64,000 nt of DNA from NCBI GenBank assembly GCA_018673915.1, contig JABHBK010000067.1, forward strand, positions 187,292 to 251,291, given 5' to 3'. The stretch comes from Nitrospina sp. (lineage in GTDB: Bacteria; Nitrospinota; Nitrospinia; Nitrospinales; VA-1). The notes under the pieces are model-generated. The model was not told the origin of the DNA, made no database searches, and saw nothing but the letters and a program-made list of their open reading frames with translations. The first letter of the stretch is position 1; the number at the start of each line of letters is the position of its first letter. Of the stretch, positions 17,876 to 26,709 are shown piece by piece. The position numbers and the translations under genes were made by a program.

Positions 17876-18823
17876 TTGAATACAACATCAAAAAAAACAA
17901 TCGAAATAAATGGGGTCACTCTATATTTGAGTCAATCTGACACTACGCGTTCTGAGTGGATTGGGCAGGAAGAAGTCCTCAAACAGATTCAAGCCTGCTG
18001 GATGGTTGTCTCTGAAAAAGACTTTCCGCTTTCGCCAAGAATAACTGGGATGCCAGGAACAGGAAAAACAACGCTGGCCATGGTAGCGGCGAACCAAAGA
18101 AAGCAGCCATTGTATATATTTCAGTGCACCAGTGACACACGTCCGGAGGATCTTCTGATCACTCCGGTTCTTTCAGAGAAGGGGAAGATTTCCTATCACG
18201 CTTCTCCTCTGGTATGCGCCATGATCGAAGGTGGCATTTGCATTCTTGATGAAGGCAACCGTATGAATGAAAAAAGTTGGGCCTCTTTAGCCCCTCTTCT
18301 CGATCACCGTCGTTACGTAGAATCTATTATTGCTGGAATTCAGATCCATGCCCATAAAGAGTTTCGGGCCTGCGTGACAATGAACAATGATGAGTCTACT
18401 TTCGAAATCCCTGACTATATACTTTCTCGTTTGCAACCCACCTTGCAAATGACGATGCCAAGTTATCAGGATGAATTGGCGATACTCAGATACCATCTCC
18501 CGTTTTCTGAAGAAGACCTTTTAAAAATGACGGTAGAATTCTTACAAAAATCTCACCAGTTGGATCTGGATTTTTCTCCCCGTGATGGTATTCATATCAT
18601 TCGTTATGCTCTAAAACGGATCAGTCAGGAAAAAGACAATCCTCTAGCGAAGGACAAGATATGGCAAGAAGCTGTCAGCAAAGTTTTAGGAGAAGAAGCA
18701 TTAGATCTGGATTCGTTAGCCGCTCAAAACCGCAGGGCTTTAGGAGAGGAAAGACTTCCCATGGGGTTGGGGGATTTCTTTTTCAACGACGACAACCCCT
18801 TACACCCAGATAGTGATAAATAA
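17876..18823 (+). CDS. MoxR-type AAA+ ATPase
   Basis: 315 residues starting at TTG behind AAGGA. Walker A is GMPGTGKT (residues 58-65), Walker B is CILDEGNRM (about 122-130), sensor 1 lies in [10 protein letters not shown], and SRLQPT carries the arginine-finger region. The helical lid follows (about 220-290). MoxR ATPases act as chaperone-like remodelers, normally encoded beside von Willebrand factor (VWA) proteins that serve as adaptors. Here the partner is instead the 610-aa gene starting 12 bases downstream, and no VWA gene is present. The pair has its own promoter and divergent neighbours, so it forms a self-contained two-gene unit. Confidence 0.92.
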   Translation: MNTTSKKTIEINGVTLYLSQSDTTRSEWIGQEEVLKQIQACWMVVSEKDFPLSPRITGMPGTGKTTLAMVAANQRKQPLYIFQCTSDTRPEDLLITPVLSEKGKISYHASPLVCAMIEGGICILDEGNRMNEKSWASLAPLLDHRRYVESIIAGIQIHAHKEFRACVTMNNDESTFEIPDYILSRLQPTLQMTMPSYQDELAILRYHLPFSEEDLLKMTVEFLQKSHQLDLDFSPRDGIHIIRYALKRISQEKDNPLAKDKIWQEAVSKVLGEEALDLDSLAAQNRRALGEERLPMGLGDFFFNDDNPLHPDSDK

Positions 18824-18835
18824 GGATTTGAAATT

Positions 18836-20668
18836 ATGAGTCAAGTCCTTAAGCTCAGTGATCGCATACAATTTTTACCTGTCATTCATGGTAGCGGCAG
18901 TTTTGCACGGGAGGTGCGACATCGTCTTTTATCACTTCCCTGTGATTGTCTTGCGGTCGCGCTGCCTCCTGAATTTAAACAGACAGTTGAAGAGGGAATC
19001 AATTCACTCCCTGCAATTTCATTGAGTTGCCAAACTGAACAAAATGGTGGAATGAATTATGTTCCCATCGACCCAAGTCAGCCTGTAATCACGGGTCTGC
19101 GCATTGCCATGCAGGAGGGAATATCTCGTCATTTTATTGATTGGAGCACCGAGAATTATGAAAAAAGAGGCATTGACTTCCCCGACAGCTTTACATTGAG
19201 TAAAGTTTCTTATGAAAAATTTATCAGTACTCTACTTTTAACCCTTAAACGCCCTGAGGAAAAAAGCCAGCATTTTTGGCGTGCACGATGGATGGCTTAT
19301 CAACTTCATCAACTGGAGTTAGAATACTCCAATATTATATGTCTATGCTCAATCCTCGACTGGCCTTGGATTAAGGAAACTTATGATGAACGTTTAGAGA
19401 TACTCCCACCCCAAAAACCAGAAGGTTTGCCTTCTTTATTTGGAGTAGATAATAAAACCCTGTTTTTCGCGCTAACAGAATTTCCCTACGTAACCTATTT
19501 ATATGAAAAAAAGAGGCAGGAATTACGCCCTGATGCTAATACTCCAGTTGATGGCGTTAAAGAAATCCTTTTACGTGCCCGGGAATTATTCATTAAAAAA
19601 CATAAAATTCGCTATCACAACCTGACTTCCCAGACATTTCAGGTTCTTTTACAATATATTCGCAATCTAACTTTAATGGAGTCGCGACTTCTGCCAGACC
19701 TCTTCACGCTTGTTAATGCTGCCAAGCAATTCGGAGGGGATCCTTTTGCGGTAGCCGTGTTAGAAGCATCAAGGGAATATCCGTTTGAACCCAACGACAC
19801 ATTGCCAGAATCCCTTTCAATGGGAATCGATCAGGCCCTCACTCAAGAAGAAGGTGCTCAACCCTTATCTATGACCAACCGTTTGTCCGAAACTCAATTT
19901 GAATGGCGTACTCTAGATTTAAAGCCTGACCCGGACCAGCGAACCCAAGAAAAATGGCAACATCGTTGGGATCCTTATGGGCAGTGCTCCTGGCCCCCTG
20001 AAGATGAGAAAATAGAAAACCTGAATACGCATGTGCGCGAACAAACCAAACTATTATTAAGTCATGACTTGGCCCGGACCGAAAAATTCACATCCTCCGT
20101 TAAAGACGGCATAGATATAAGGGATACCCTGCGTCACTGGTACACAGGGGATATTTACGTGAAAGAAATTCCTCCTTCCAGAGGACAGGTCGAAATCATC
20201 GTTTTTCTTTTCGACCCTGAGCCTGAACCTCATAAATATAATTGGTGCCAAACCTGGTACGCTGAACATAATGAGGAATCAACATTATGTTTTTACGCTA
20301 CCGAGTATATGGAGCAGTTAATCGGTCCAGGTATCGGGCAAGCGACCTATGGAGGATGCATGATGATTTACCCTCCCCGCCCTATTCCAGATATATGGCA
20401 GGATCCTCGAATTCATATTTCAGTCACCTTGGAGGAAAAACTTCTGGAAGCCGCTTTTTATCACTCTAAAGAAAAAAATGTCACGGTTGTTTCACCTTGT
20501 GCCCCTCGAATAACATGGCGGAGGTTAGCCAGGAAATACGGAAAAAAAATCATCCATATTCCCTTAAAAAGATTTTCCAATCAAACGATTGAAAAAGTAA
20601 GGCGGTTCCACGTACTGAACGGAAAAAATATCCGCTCCTACGCCCAACGTTTTATTCAAGACCTATGA
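18836..20668 (+). CDS. MoxR-associated 610-residue protein of unknown function (N-terminus TraB/DUF5682-like?)
   Basis: No signal peptide or membrane segment; probably cytoplasmic. The first ~150 residues begin with a strand-turn pattern (LPVIHGSGSFAREVRHRLL...CDCLAVALPPEF) that recalls TraB/ChaN-fold proteins such as DUF5682, where a His-Gly start and a D-x-L-x-V-x-x-P segment recur. Next comes a helical, Trp-rich middle (W at WPWIKE, WRARWMAY). The C-terminal third (about 420-610) contains VEIIVFLFDPEPEPHKYNW, GIGQATYGGCMMIYPPRP and a basic end (TWRRLARKYGKKIIHIP). I do not recognise a full-length family. Close coupling to the MoxR gene (12 bases) makes it the likely substrate or adaptor of that ATPase. 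Confidence 0.8.
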   Translation: MSQVLKLSDRIQFLPVIHGSGSFAREVRHRLLSLPCDCLAVALPPEFKQTVEEGINSLPAISLSCQTEQNGGMNYVPIDPSQPVITGLRIAMQEGISRHFIDWSTENYEKRGIDFPDSFTLSKVSYEKFISTLLLTLKRPEEKSQHFWRARWMAYQLHQLELEYSNIICLCSILDWPWIKETYDERLEILPPQKPEGLPSLFGVDNKTLFFALTEFPYVTYLYEKKRQELRPDANTPVDGVKEILLRARELFIKKHKIRYHNLTSQTFQVLLQYIRNLTLMESRLLPDLFTLVNAAKQFGGDPFAVAVLEASREYPFEPNDTLPESLSMGIDQALTQEEGAQPLSMTNRLSETQFEWRTLDLKPDPDQRTQEKWQHRWDPYGQCSWPPEDEKIENLNTHVREQTKLLLSHDLARTEKFTSSVKDGIDIRDTLRHWYTGDIYVKEIPPSRGQVEIIVFLFDPEPEPHKYNWCQTWYAEHNEESTLCFYATEYMEQLIGPGIGQATYGGCMMIYPPRPIPDIWQDPRIHISVTLEEKLLEAAFYHSKEKNVTVVSPCAPRITWRRLARKYGKKIIHIPLKRFSNQTIEKVRRFHVLNGKNIRSYAQRFIQDL

Positions 20669-20675
20669 GAATTTT

Positions 20676-22583
20676 TTAATTTTTGGATTTAATCAAATAG
20701 GTATGAGCTCCATCGATAATCGTTCTTCGCTCACTTGTCTCAACTATGTCCTGCAAAACTTTTTCACCACTCCCTACAGAAGATAAGATCATTGTCATCT
20801 CCCATTTAAAATCGCTGAATTTGCTCTCAAAATCATTTTGGTTTGGATTTAAATAGGGGTTTAATTGGGCAGAAGCGGTTTTTGAAACCCCTTTATCTAA
20901 CCTGATGGTTCGATAAAAGGTTTTGTGCCATTGCGGCTTTAAAAAGAGATTTAATATAAATCCTTCCTTTTCACCCACATCTACATTCAATACGTTGGGG
21001 GAACCCATCGAAATAAAACCGGAAGAGCCATTGTCAACAAAAAGAGATTTCTTCCCTACGGCCTTTGGGTCTTCGATTAAATAAGTTTCAGCTTGATCAA
21101 ACTTAAGTCCTGCAACTAGACTCTCATAATCCAGGTCTATTTGGGGAGTAGCAACCCTTGACAATTCAACATCCCATTCAAAAACCTCAAAACTATCGAA
21201 AGATTTCACCAAATTCACGTTCACCCCTATCCCAGGAGTCTCAACACCGCTTAGTATTTGGTGTAGTGGGTATTTATTAGGAGGCACACCTGTTTTGCAC
21301 AAAAACACAATTTTCTCTATATTTTTTCCCGCCACGAATAAATTCATTCTCTGCCCAATATTTTGACCCAAATAATGAACTAATATGCTCCGTCCCGTGG
21401 CAGCATTCATGATGACTGGCAGTATATTTGATGATTTATTGCTAAAATATTCCTGTAATTTGATTGCATCTTCCATAAAACCATTGCCAACATTCATACG
21501 CTCTGGGTAATAGTGTACTAGTGACCGAATAGGTTGAAAAAAAATCCAGAATATTAAAAAAGCCAAAAAGACGTGCGCAAAATTTTTATTAGCTAGTTTG
21601 ATTTTTTCATAGAGGAAAAAAATCCCAACAGAGGCAACCATAAAGAAAAATGGAGATAAATAAATATAAATTCTAGCAAATCCTACTATCCCGCTAATCA
21701 GGCTAAATAAGATAGGAATTAAAAAAAGAGCTGAAATTCCATAACGAACTTTCTTTCCGAAGCCTGAAAAAAAACCAGCAATGAAAAATGGATACAACCA
21801 AAATCCCCAGGGAGCGACCAAAAACTCGGCGATTTCCTGAAAATACTCCCATTGAATATTTCCTCTGGAGTTAGCCTGCGCACTGAGTTGCAGGTCTCCA
21901 AGGTTAATAAGTAGATATCCAACAACCAGTAAAAGCGACAAAAAATAAGGAATCAAATATTGCGAATGAGGTTTCTGATCCGCTAAGGTCTCCGATTTTT
22001 TAAATAGCCACAAAACCCAACAAAATCCAGCAGCTCCGGCTACAAAAAAAACGTTGCTGGGCAGGGTAATAACCATAGAAGTGGCGCTCACTACCAACAA
22101 TATCCTCCATAGCCACAACCTTTGGTTGCCTAAAATATGAATAGAACAGCAAATCAAGCAAAGAGCTAAAAATACGGTAAGAGCATATCCCCTCCCTTCT
22201 TGGGAATAGGCAATGTGGGGTACATATAAAGCAAGAAGCAAGGCAGATAAAATTGAAATAGATTGAGAAATTTCTAAGGAACGGCACGTATAAAAATTCA
22301 ATGGAATGGCTAGAGCACCAGCCAATAAGGATGGAAGACGAAAAGCGACTTCATGATCACCAAAAACCAGTAGGCAGATATTGGATAGAATAGAAAATAA
22401 GGCGTGCTGATTTGAATCAGGGTAGTTGAAAAGAATCTCTGAAAAATTAAGATGCGCGTAATGATTAAAAGTTACGGCCTCATCACCAGCTAAGGGAGAA
22501 CCGATGGTGTGTAGCCTTGGAATCATGCCTCCTATAAATAAGGCCCACAATAAAAAATTTTGCTGGTTTATATATTTATCCAT
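20676..22583 (-). CDS. GT39/ArnT-like membrane glycosyltransferase
   Basis: 635 residues with ~11 hydrophobic helices in the first ~370 residues and a ~250-residue soluble C-terminal domain. The first periplasmic loop carries the acidic pair in GSPLAGDEAVTF and continues with DSNQHALFS, as in dolichyl/polyprenyl-phosphate-sugar transferases (PMT_2 superfamily). Such enzymes move a sugar from a lipid carrier to protein or lipid A-like acceptors at the outer face of the inner membrane. Acceptor unknown. The gene converges on the MoxR partner gene with 7 bases between stops, and is divergent from a GNAT gene. Confidence 0.82.
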   Translation of the reverse strand: MDKYINQQNFLLWALFIGGMIPRLHTIGSPLAGDEAVTFNHYAHLNFSEILFNYPDSNQHALFSILSNICLLVFGDHEVAFRLPSLLAGALAIPLNFYTCRSLEISQSISILSALLLALYVPHIAYSQEGRGYALTVFLALCLICCSIHILGNQRLWLWRILLVVSATSMVITLPSNVFFVAGAAGFCWVLWLFKKSETLADQKPHSQYLIPYFLSLLLVVGYLLINLGDLQLSAQANSRGNIQWEYFQEIAEFLVAPWGFWLYPFFIAGFFSGFGKKVRYGISALFLIPILFSLISGIVGFARIYIYLSPFFFMVASVGIFFLYEKIKLANKNFAHVFLAFLIFWIFFQPIRSLVHYYPERMNVGNGFMEDAIKLQEYFSNKSSNILPVIMNAATGRSILVHYLGQNIGQRMNLFVAGKNIEKIVFLCKTGVPPNKYPLHQILSGVETPGIGVNVNLVKSFDSFEVFEWDVELSRVATPQIDLDYESLVAGLKFDQAETYLIEDPKAVGKKSLFVDNGSSGFISMGSPNVLNVDVGEKEGFILNLFLKPQWHKTFYRTIRLDKGVSKTASAQLNPYLNPNQNDFESKFSDFKWEMTMILSSVGSGEKVLQDIVETSERRTIIDGAHTYLIKSKN

Positions 22584-22663
22584 TCATATAATTGAGTAAT
22601 TATTTCGTGTCTTTGAAAAAGCTCTATAGACTTATTATGAATTGTACTTTTTGAGTTAAAAAA

Positions 22664-23125
22664 ATGGAATTAGAAATCATAGTTCGTGAAGCTCATGAAG
22701 ATGATCTTGCCATATTGGTGAAAAATAACCAAGCTCTAGCAATGGAAACCGAAGAATTACCGCTAAACGAAGACATGTTGAGGAAAGGCATCGAACAGGC
22801 TTTAAAAAGGCAGGAATGTCATTACTTTGCTGCTACGGTTGCAGGAAAAGTTGTCGGACAAACCATGATCACTTACGAATGGAGCGATTGGCGTAACGGT
22901 ATTATCTGGTGGATACAAAGCGTTTATGTACTCCCCGGTTACAGAAAACAAGGAGTGTTCCGCAAACTATTTTCTCATATTGAAAATCTTGCCCGAATTC
23001 ACTCAGAAGTCAAAGCACTGCGATTATATGTCATGCAAAACAACAAAGTCGGCCAACACACCTACCAAAGTATGGGAATGAATAACTCAGGCTATATCGT
23101 TTACGAAAAGGAGGATTTATCCTAA
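22664..23125 (+). CDS. GNAT-family N-acetyltransferase
   Basis: A 153-residue protein with the GNAT core: strand 1 IIVREAHEDDLAILV, then FAATVAGKVVGQTMIT, and motif A (acetyl-CoA pyrophosphate loop) in SVYVLPGYRKQGVFRKLF, followed by ALRLYVMQNNKVGQHTYQSMGM. The acceptor substrate (amine, peptide or antibiotic-like) cannot be predicted. It is a single gene between divergent and convergent neighbours. Confidence 0.9.
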   Translation: MELEIIVREAHEDDLAILVKNNQALAMETEELPLNEDMLRKGIEQALKRQECHYFAATVAGKVVGQTMITYEWSDWRNGIIWWIQSVYVLPGYRKQGVFRKLFSHIENLARIHSEVKALRLYVMQNNKVGQHTYQSMGMNNSGYIVYEKEDLS

Positions 23126-23142
23126 ATACCCTTGTGGCAACT

Positions 23143-23736
23143 TCAATTTAACTGGTCTGGAGATGGAGTGGAGTTTTTCAGGGATAAAAAATCTCCGGGA
23201 AGTGCGGAGTTTTGGGAAAAGGCTTCTTGGACTGGATCCGGAAAAGCCCGGTCGCACTCGCTAAGATACTTCATCACCGCAATCATCCAGTCCGACTCAT
23301 GCGGGGCATGAATTATTGCAATATTCTCATCTTCATAATCTTTGCAGATTTGATCTAATGCCCGGCTGGCTCCGGGAATCGTGTCTCGCTTTTTTATTGA
23401 TAGCGGACGAAGGGGATCAACATGAATGATTTCCAGTCCTTTATACTTTTCCGGGATATCTTCTTCTATAAATTCTTCGATGGGTATACCATTTACATTA
23501 GTAAGTCCTGGCTGGGCTAATGAAGCAATGTAGATTGGAACTCTTTTAATAGATGCCTGCTCTGCAAAACCTTCGCGAAGAACCGTCTCATTATCATTTG
23601 TCTGGCCGAAAACCACAAAATCCCAATGACCGTATGTCAACTGCTTCTGCTTTTGAATAATTTTAGTTTTTTCATAAGCTTCAACAATTTTTTCATAAAC
23701 TTTCTGGTCTTTGGTTCTAACTTTTATTTTTGGCAT
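23143..23736 (-). CDS. Hypothetical protein (197 aa)
   Basis: I do not recognise the family. The protein is soluble and mixed alpha/beta, with segments GHWDFVVFGQTNDNETVLREGFAEQ, RVPIYIASLAQPG and NIAIIHAPHESDWMIAVMKYLSE that look like successive Rossmann-like beta-alpha units. The N-terminal ~35 residues are Lys-rich and helical; the C-terminal ~25 are Pro/Ser-rich and probably disordered. It is monocistronic, convergent with the GNAT gene (17 bases) and divergent from murJ. Confidence 0.6.
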   Translation of the reverse strand: MPKIKVRTKDQKVYEKIVEAYEKTKIIQKQKQLTYGHWDFVVFGQTNDNETVLREGFAEQASIKRVPIYIASLAQPGLTNVNGIPIEEFIEEDIPEKYKGLEIIHVDPLRPLSIKKRDTIPGASRALDQICKDYEDENIAIIHAPHESDWMIAVMKYLSECDRAFPDPVQEAFSQNSALPGDFLSLKNSTPSPDQLN

Positions 23737-23902
23737 TTAGCGACCTGGTAAGAAAAATTTTATACATTTCAATTATAACATGCTTGAGGAAGGTACTGGT
23801 TGCAATAGACTGAAATTTAATTAGTATTTCTAGCGACAAAAACCATTGTAATTGACCACCGACGGCTCGCCAAAAATATTTTGCCGACATCAACTCCAGC
23901 TT

Positions 23903-23911
23903 TGCTATACT
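23903..23911 (+). promoter_or_regulatory. Extended -10 promoter candidate for murJ
   Basis: TGC-TATACT, an extended -10 element about 57 bases upstream of the murJ ATG. A TTGCCG at 23881 could serve as a weak -35 at 19-base spacing. Confidence 0.4.
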
Positions 23912-23967
23912 TCTTTTAGCAAATACCTCGTCAAGCGTTCTAAAATTCCCACCCAGAAGAAATATCA

Positions 23968-25521
23968 ATGGAAAACAATAAAAACTTAGGTAAGGCAGCG
24001 GGTGCGGTGAGCGGCATGACCCTGCTATCCAGAATCTTTGGATTCCTTCGGGACATGGTCATTGCAATGGCATTTGGGTCTTCAGCTTCAGCAGATGCTT
24101 TTTTTGTCGCTTTCCGGATTCCAAACATGCAGAGGCGAATTTTAGGCGAAGGTGCAGTCAATGCGGCCTTCATTCCCGTTTTCACTGAGACCTTGACTCA
24201 AAAGGGAGAATCCGCCGCCTGGAAAATGACCGCCAACCTGTTTAACATTCTTTTCATTACATTATCCCTGGTATCCCTATTTATCCTGATATTTTCCCCT
24301 GCTGTAATTACGGTATTTGCCCCAGGGTTTATTGATGAACCCGGAAAATTTGAACTGACAGTCAAATTAACACGCTGGATGGCACCCTATTTATTCTTTA
24401 TTGGTTTGGCTGCATTTTGTATGGGAATTTTAAATACGCTGAAAGTTTTTGCCCTACCTGCCGCAACCCCTATTCTGCAAAATGTCAGCATGGTTTTATC
24501 AGTCATCATTATTGCTCCATTTATGGATGAGCCTATCCTGGGACTTGCCATCGGTGTTCTAGTGGGTGGGGTTCTACAACTATTAATTCAACTTCCCGCT
24601 GTCTTTAAAAAGGGGTTTCGCTTTAAAAAATCACTCGACTTCAAGCAGGAAGAAGTCATTAAAATTGCCAAGTTGATGGGACCTATAATATTGGGCCTTG
24701 CTGTTTATGAAATCAATATCATGATAGATACTCTTCTTGCCTCCCTTCTTCCTGGCGGTTCCATCTCATACCTTTATTATGGGAACCGATTAGTCCAGCT
24801 GCCTTTGGGCATATTTGCGGTGGCGTTGGGAGTAGCTCTTCTGCCCACCCTATCGGGCCAAGCAGCAAGAGGCGACCTGAAAGAGCTGGTCCAAACACTT
24901 AGTTTCAGCATTCGCCTAATTCTTTTTATCACCATACCCGCAACGGTTGGGCTGATCATCCTTCGCGAACCCATTGTTAATACATTGTGGGAACGTGGAG
25001 AATTTCTAGCCTCTACCACAGATGGCACCGCCATTGCTTTGCTCTATTATTCCATTGGCCTCTGTGCCTATTCAGGAATTAAAATAATCGCTCCAGCATT
25101 TTATTCGTTGCAGGACACCAAAACCCCGGCAAAAATTGGCATATATTCCATGGTCCTGAATACCATTTTGAATCTTATTTTAATGGGGCCCTTGAAACAT
25201 GGCGGCCTTGCACTGGCCACCTCTTTGGCGGCCCTATTTAATGTAGCGCTATTAATTCACTTTTTAAGGAAACGTCTGGGCCTGATAGGGGGAAGAAAAA
25301 TACTACGTTCGACTCTTAAAATGTCTTCCGCGGCTATCGCCATGGGGGTCATTACTTATTTTTGCAGGGAAAGTTTTTTCCACGCCAGCGACCCTTTTTC
25401 CATTCGATTATTTGTTTTGACCGCTTGCATATCAACCGGAATACTGGTATATGCCTTAATTGCTCATTTAACCAAGAACGAAGAATGGCGTTTTCTTCTG
25501 GATATGAGAAAGAACAAATAA
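23968..25521 (+). CDS. murJ: Lipid II flippase MurJ
   Basis: 517 residues, 14 predicted transmembrane helices, MATE/MOP superfamily. The N-terminus GAVSGMTLLSRIFGFLRDMVIA and the following FRIPNMQRRILGEGAVNAAFIPVF are the standard MurJ signatures, including the Arg residues lining the cavity (R in SRIFGF, R in FLRD). It flips lipid-linked peptidoglycan precursor across the inner membrane. The length matches the family (about 510). A GAAGA-type ribosome binding site precedes the ATG. thrH follows 50 bases downstream on the same strand. Confidence 0.96.
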   Translation: MENNKNLGKAAGAVSGMTLLSRIFGFLRDMVIAMAFGSSASADAFFVAFRIPNMQRRILGEGAVNAAFIPVFTETLTQKGESAAWKMTANLFNILFITLSLVSLFILIFSPAVITVFAPGFIDEPGKFELTVKLTRWMAPYLFFIGLAAFCMGILNTLKVFALPAATPILQNVSMVLSVIIIAPFMDEPILGLAIGVLVGGVLQLLIQLPAVFKKGFRFKKSLDFKQEEVIKIAKLMGPIILGLAVYEINIMIDTLLASLLPGGSISYLYYGNRLVQLPLGIFAVALGVALLPTLSGQAARGDLKELVQTLSFSIRLILFITIPATVGLIILREPIVNTLWERGEFLASTTDGTAIALLYYSIGLCAYSGIKIIAPAFYSLQDTKTPAKIGIYSMVLNTILNLILMGPLKHGGLALATSLAALFNVALLIHFLRKRLGLIGGRKILRSTLKMSSAAIAMGVITYFCRESFFHASDPFSIRLFVLTACISTGILVYALIAHLTKNEEWRFLLDMRKNK

Positions 25522-25571
25522 TTAGTGCCTTGAGATACTTTCTTTAACGTTAAACTTAGAATAATGGACTT

Positions 25572-26195
25572 ATGATAGTTACATGCTTGGATTTAGAAGG
25601 TGTTCTGGTTCCTGAAATCTGGATCGCCTTCGCTGAAAAAACTGGAATTGAAAAGTTACGGCTCACTACACGAGATATCCCCGACTACAATGAGTTAATG
25701 CGTGGACGGCTAAAGATTCTCGATGAAAACAATCTCAAACTGGCAGATATAGAAGAAGTCATTGGAGGTATTGCACCGCTTCCCGGCGCGAAAGATTTCT
25801 TGTCCTGGCTAGAAAGTGAATTTCAGGTCATCATACTTTCTGACACCTTTAACCAATTTGCCGAGCCTTTGATGGCACAGCTTGATTTCCCAACCTTGTT
25901 TTGCCATGACCTGGTGGTTGACACAGCAGGGCGAATCGCCGATTACCGCTTGCGCATCCCAGATGCTAAAACAAAAGCCGTAGCGGCATTGAAAAACCTT
26001 AATCTGAAAGTAATTGCTGCGGGGGATTCCTATAACGATACGGGAATGCTAAAAGAAGCCGATGCCGGAATTCTATTCCGGGCCCCTGATAATGTAGTCG
26101 AAGAGTTTCCTCAGTTTCCCGTAACTCGAACCTACGAAGAGTTTAAATCAGCAATCATTGAAGCCAGTAAAAAACTGGACGGTAATATTATCTAA
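25572..26195 (+). CDS. thrH: Bifunctional phosphoserine phosphatase / phosphoserine:homoserine phosphotransferase ThrH
   Basis: A 207-residue HAD-family enzyme. The N-terminus CLDLEGVLVPEIWIAFAEKTGI is characteristic of ThrH: the nucleophile Asp is in DLEG, rather than the DxDxT of SerB. Other motifs are ILSDTF (motif II) and AAGDSYNDTGML (motifs III/IV), and TTRDIPDYNELM is a ThrH-specific cap segment. It can dephosphorylate phosphoserine or move the phosphate to homoserine. The sequence follows the known Pseudomonas ThrH closely from memory. The convergent SH3-domain gene overlaps its 3' end by 8 bases. Confidence 0.93.
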   Translation: MIVTCLDLEGVLVPEIWIAFAEKTGIEKLRLTTRDIPDYNELMRGRLKILDENNLKLADIEEVIGGIAPLPGAKDFLSWLESEFQVIILSDTFNQFAEPLMAQLDFPTLFCHDLVVDTAGRIADYRLRIPDAKTKAVAALKNLNLKVIAAGDSYNDTGMLKEADAGILFRAPDNVVEEFPQFPVTRTYEEFKSAIIEASKKLDGNII

Positions 26196-26688
26196 TTTCA
26201 GAATCAAGAAGTCTGCTGACCAACCACCCTGTCCGGGCGTGTTCTTTTTGTCTCGGTTTTGAGCGGATTTTTGACCACTTCCCCTTTTTCTCCAGCACCT
26301 CGACCTCAGTGCCTTGAGTCAATACAAATAATATAGTGCTTGTTTTAGTATTAGGTTCATTACGCAGGTTGGCAAAACTCACATTGATCTTAAACACCAT
26401 TTGATAATCTGCGTCTTCCGCAACTTTAAGCGGCACTTCCTGTTTATCCATTTCCTGAAACAGGCCTGTTGAATCGATTCCAAGTTTGAACACTGCTACG
26501 ACTACAAAAACTAGTACTAATAAAGTAATACGTAGACAAGCCTGGGGAAACCCTATGCCCTTTTCAGGATCAGATTCGGGAACCCCTGGGGGATCACATT
26601 GGACGCAATAAAAACCCGGTGCAGGAAGAAGCATTCCGCAGGAATCACAGTATTGGTATTCGCGTTTCGTTTTAGGATAGGGTGGCAT
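26188..26688 (-). CDS. Membrane protein with zinc ribbon and SH3 domain
   Basis: A 166-residue protein. A short N-terminal zinc ribbon (CDSCG ... CVQCD, two CxxC pairs, residues ~14-32) precedes one transmembrane helix (about 52-70, ITLLVLVFVVVAVFKLGI). An extracytoplasmic bacterial SH3 domain (about 100-160: ANLRNEPNTKTSTILFVLTQGTEVEVLEKKGKWSKIR, GWLVSRLL) ends the protein. This layout is typical of zinc-ribbon/SH3 proteins presumed to bind cell wall or peptides. Its end overlaps thrH (8 bases), and it is 21 bases downstream of the M32 peptidase gene. Confidence 0.82.
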   Translation of the reverse strand: MPPYPKTKREYQYCDSCGMLLPAPGFYCVQCDPPGVPESDPEKGIGFPQACLRITLLVLVFVVVAVFKLGIDSTGLFQEMDKQEVPLKVAEDADYQMVFKINVSFANLRNEPNTKTSTILFVLTQGTEVEVLEKKGKWSKIRSKPRQKEHARTGWLVSRLLDSEIR

Positions 26689-26709
26689 ACTCTAACTGGG
26701 GTTCATCCT

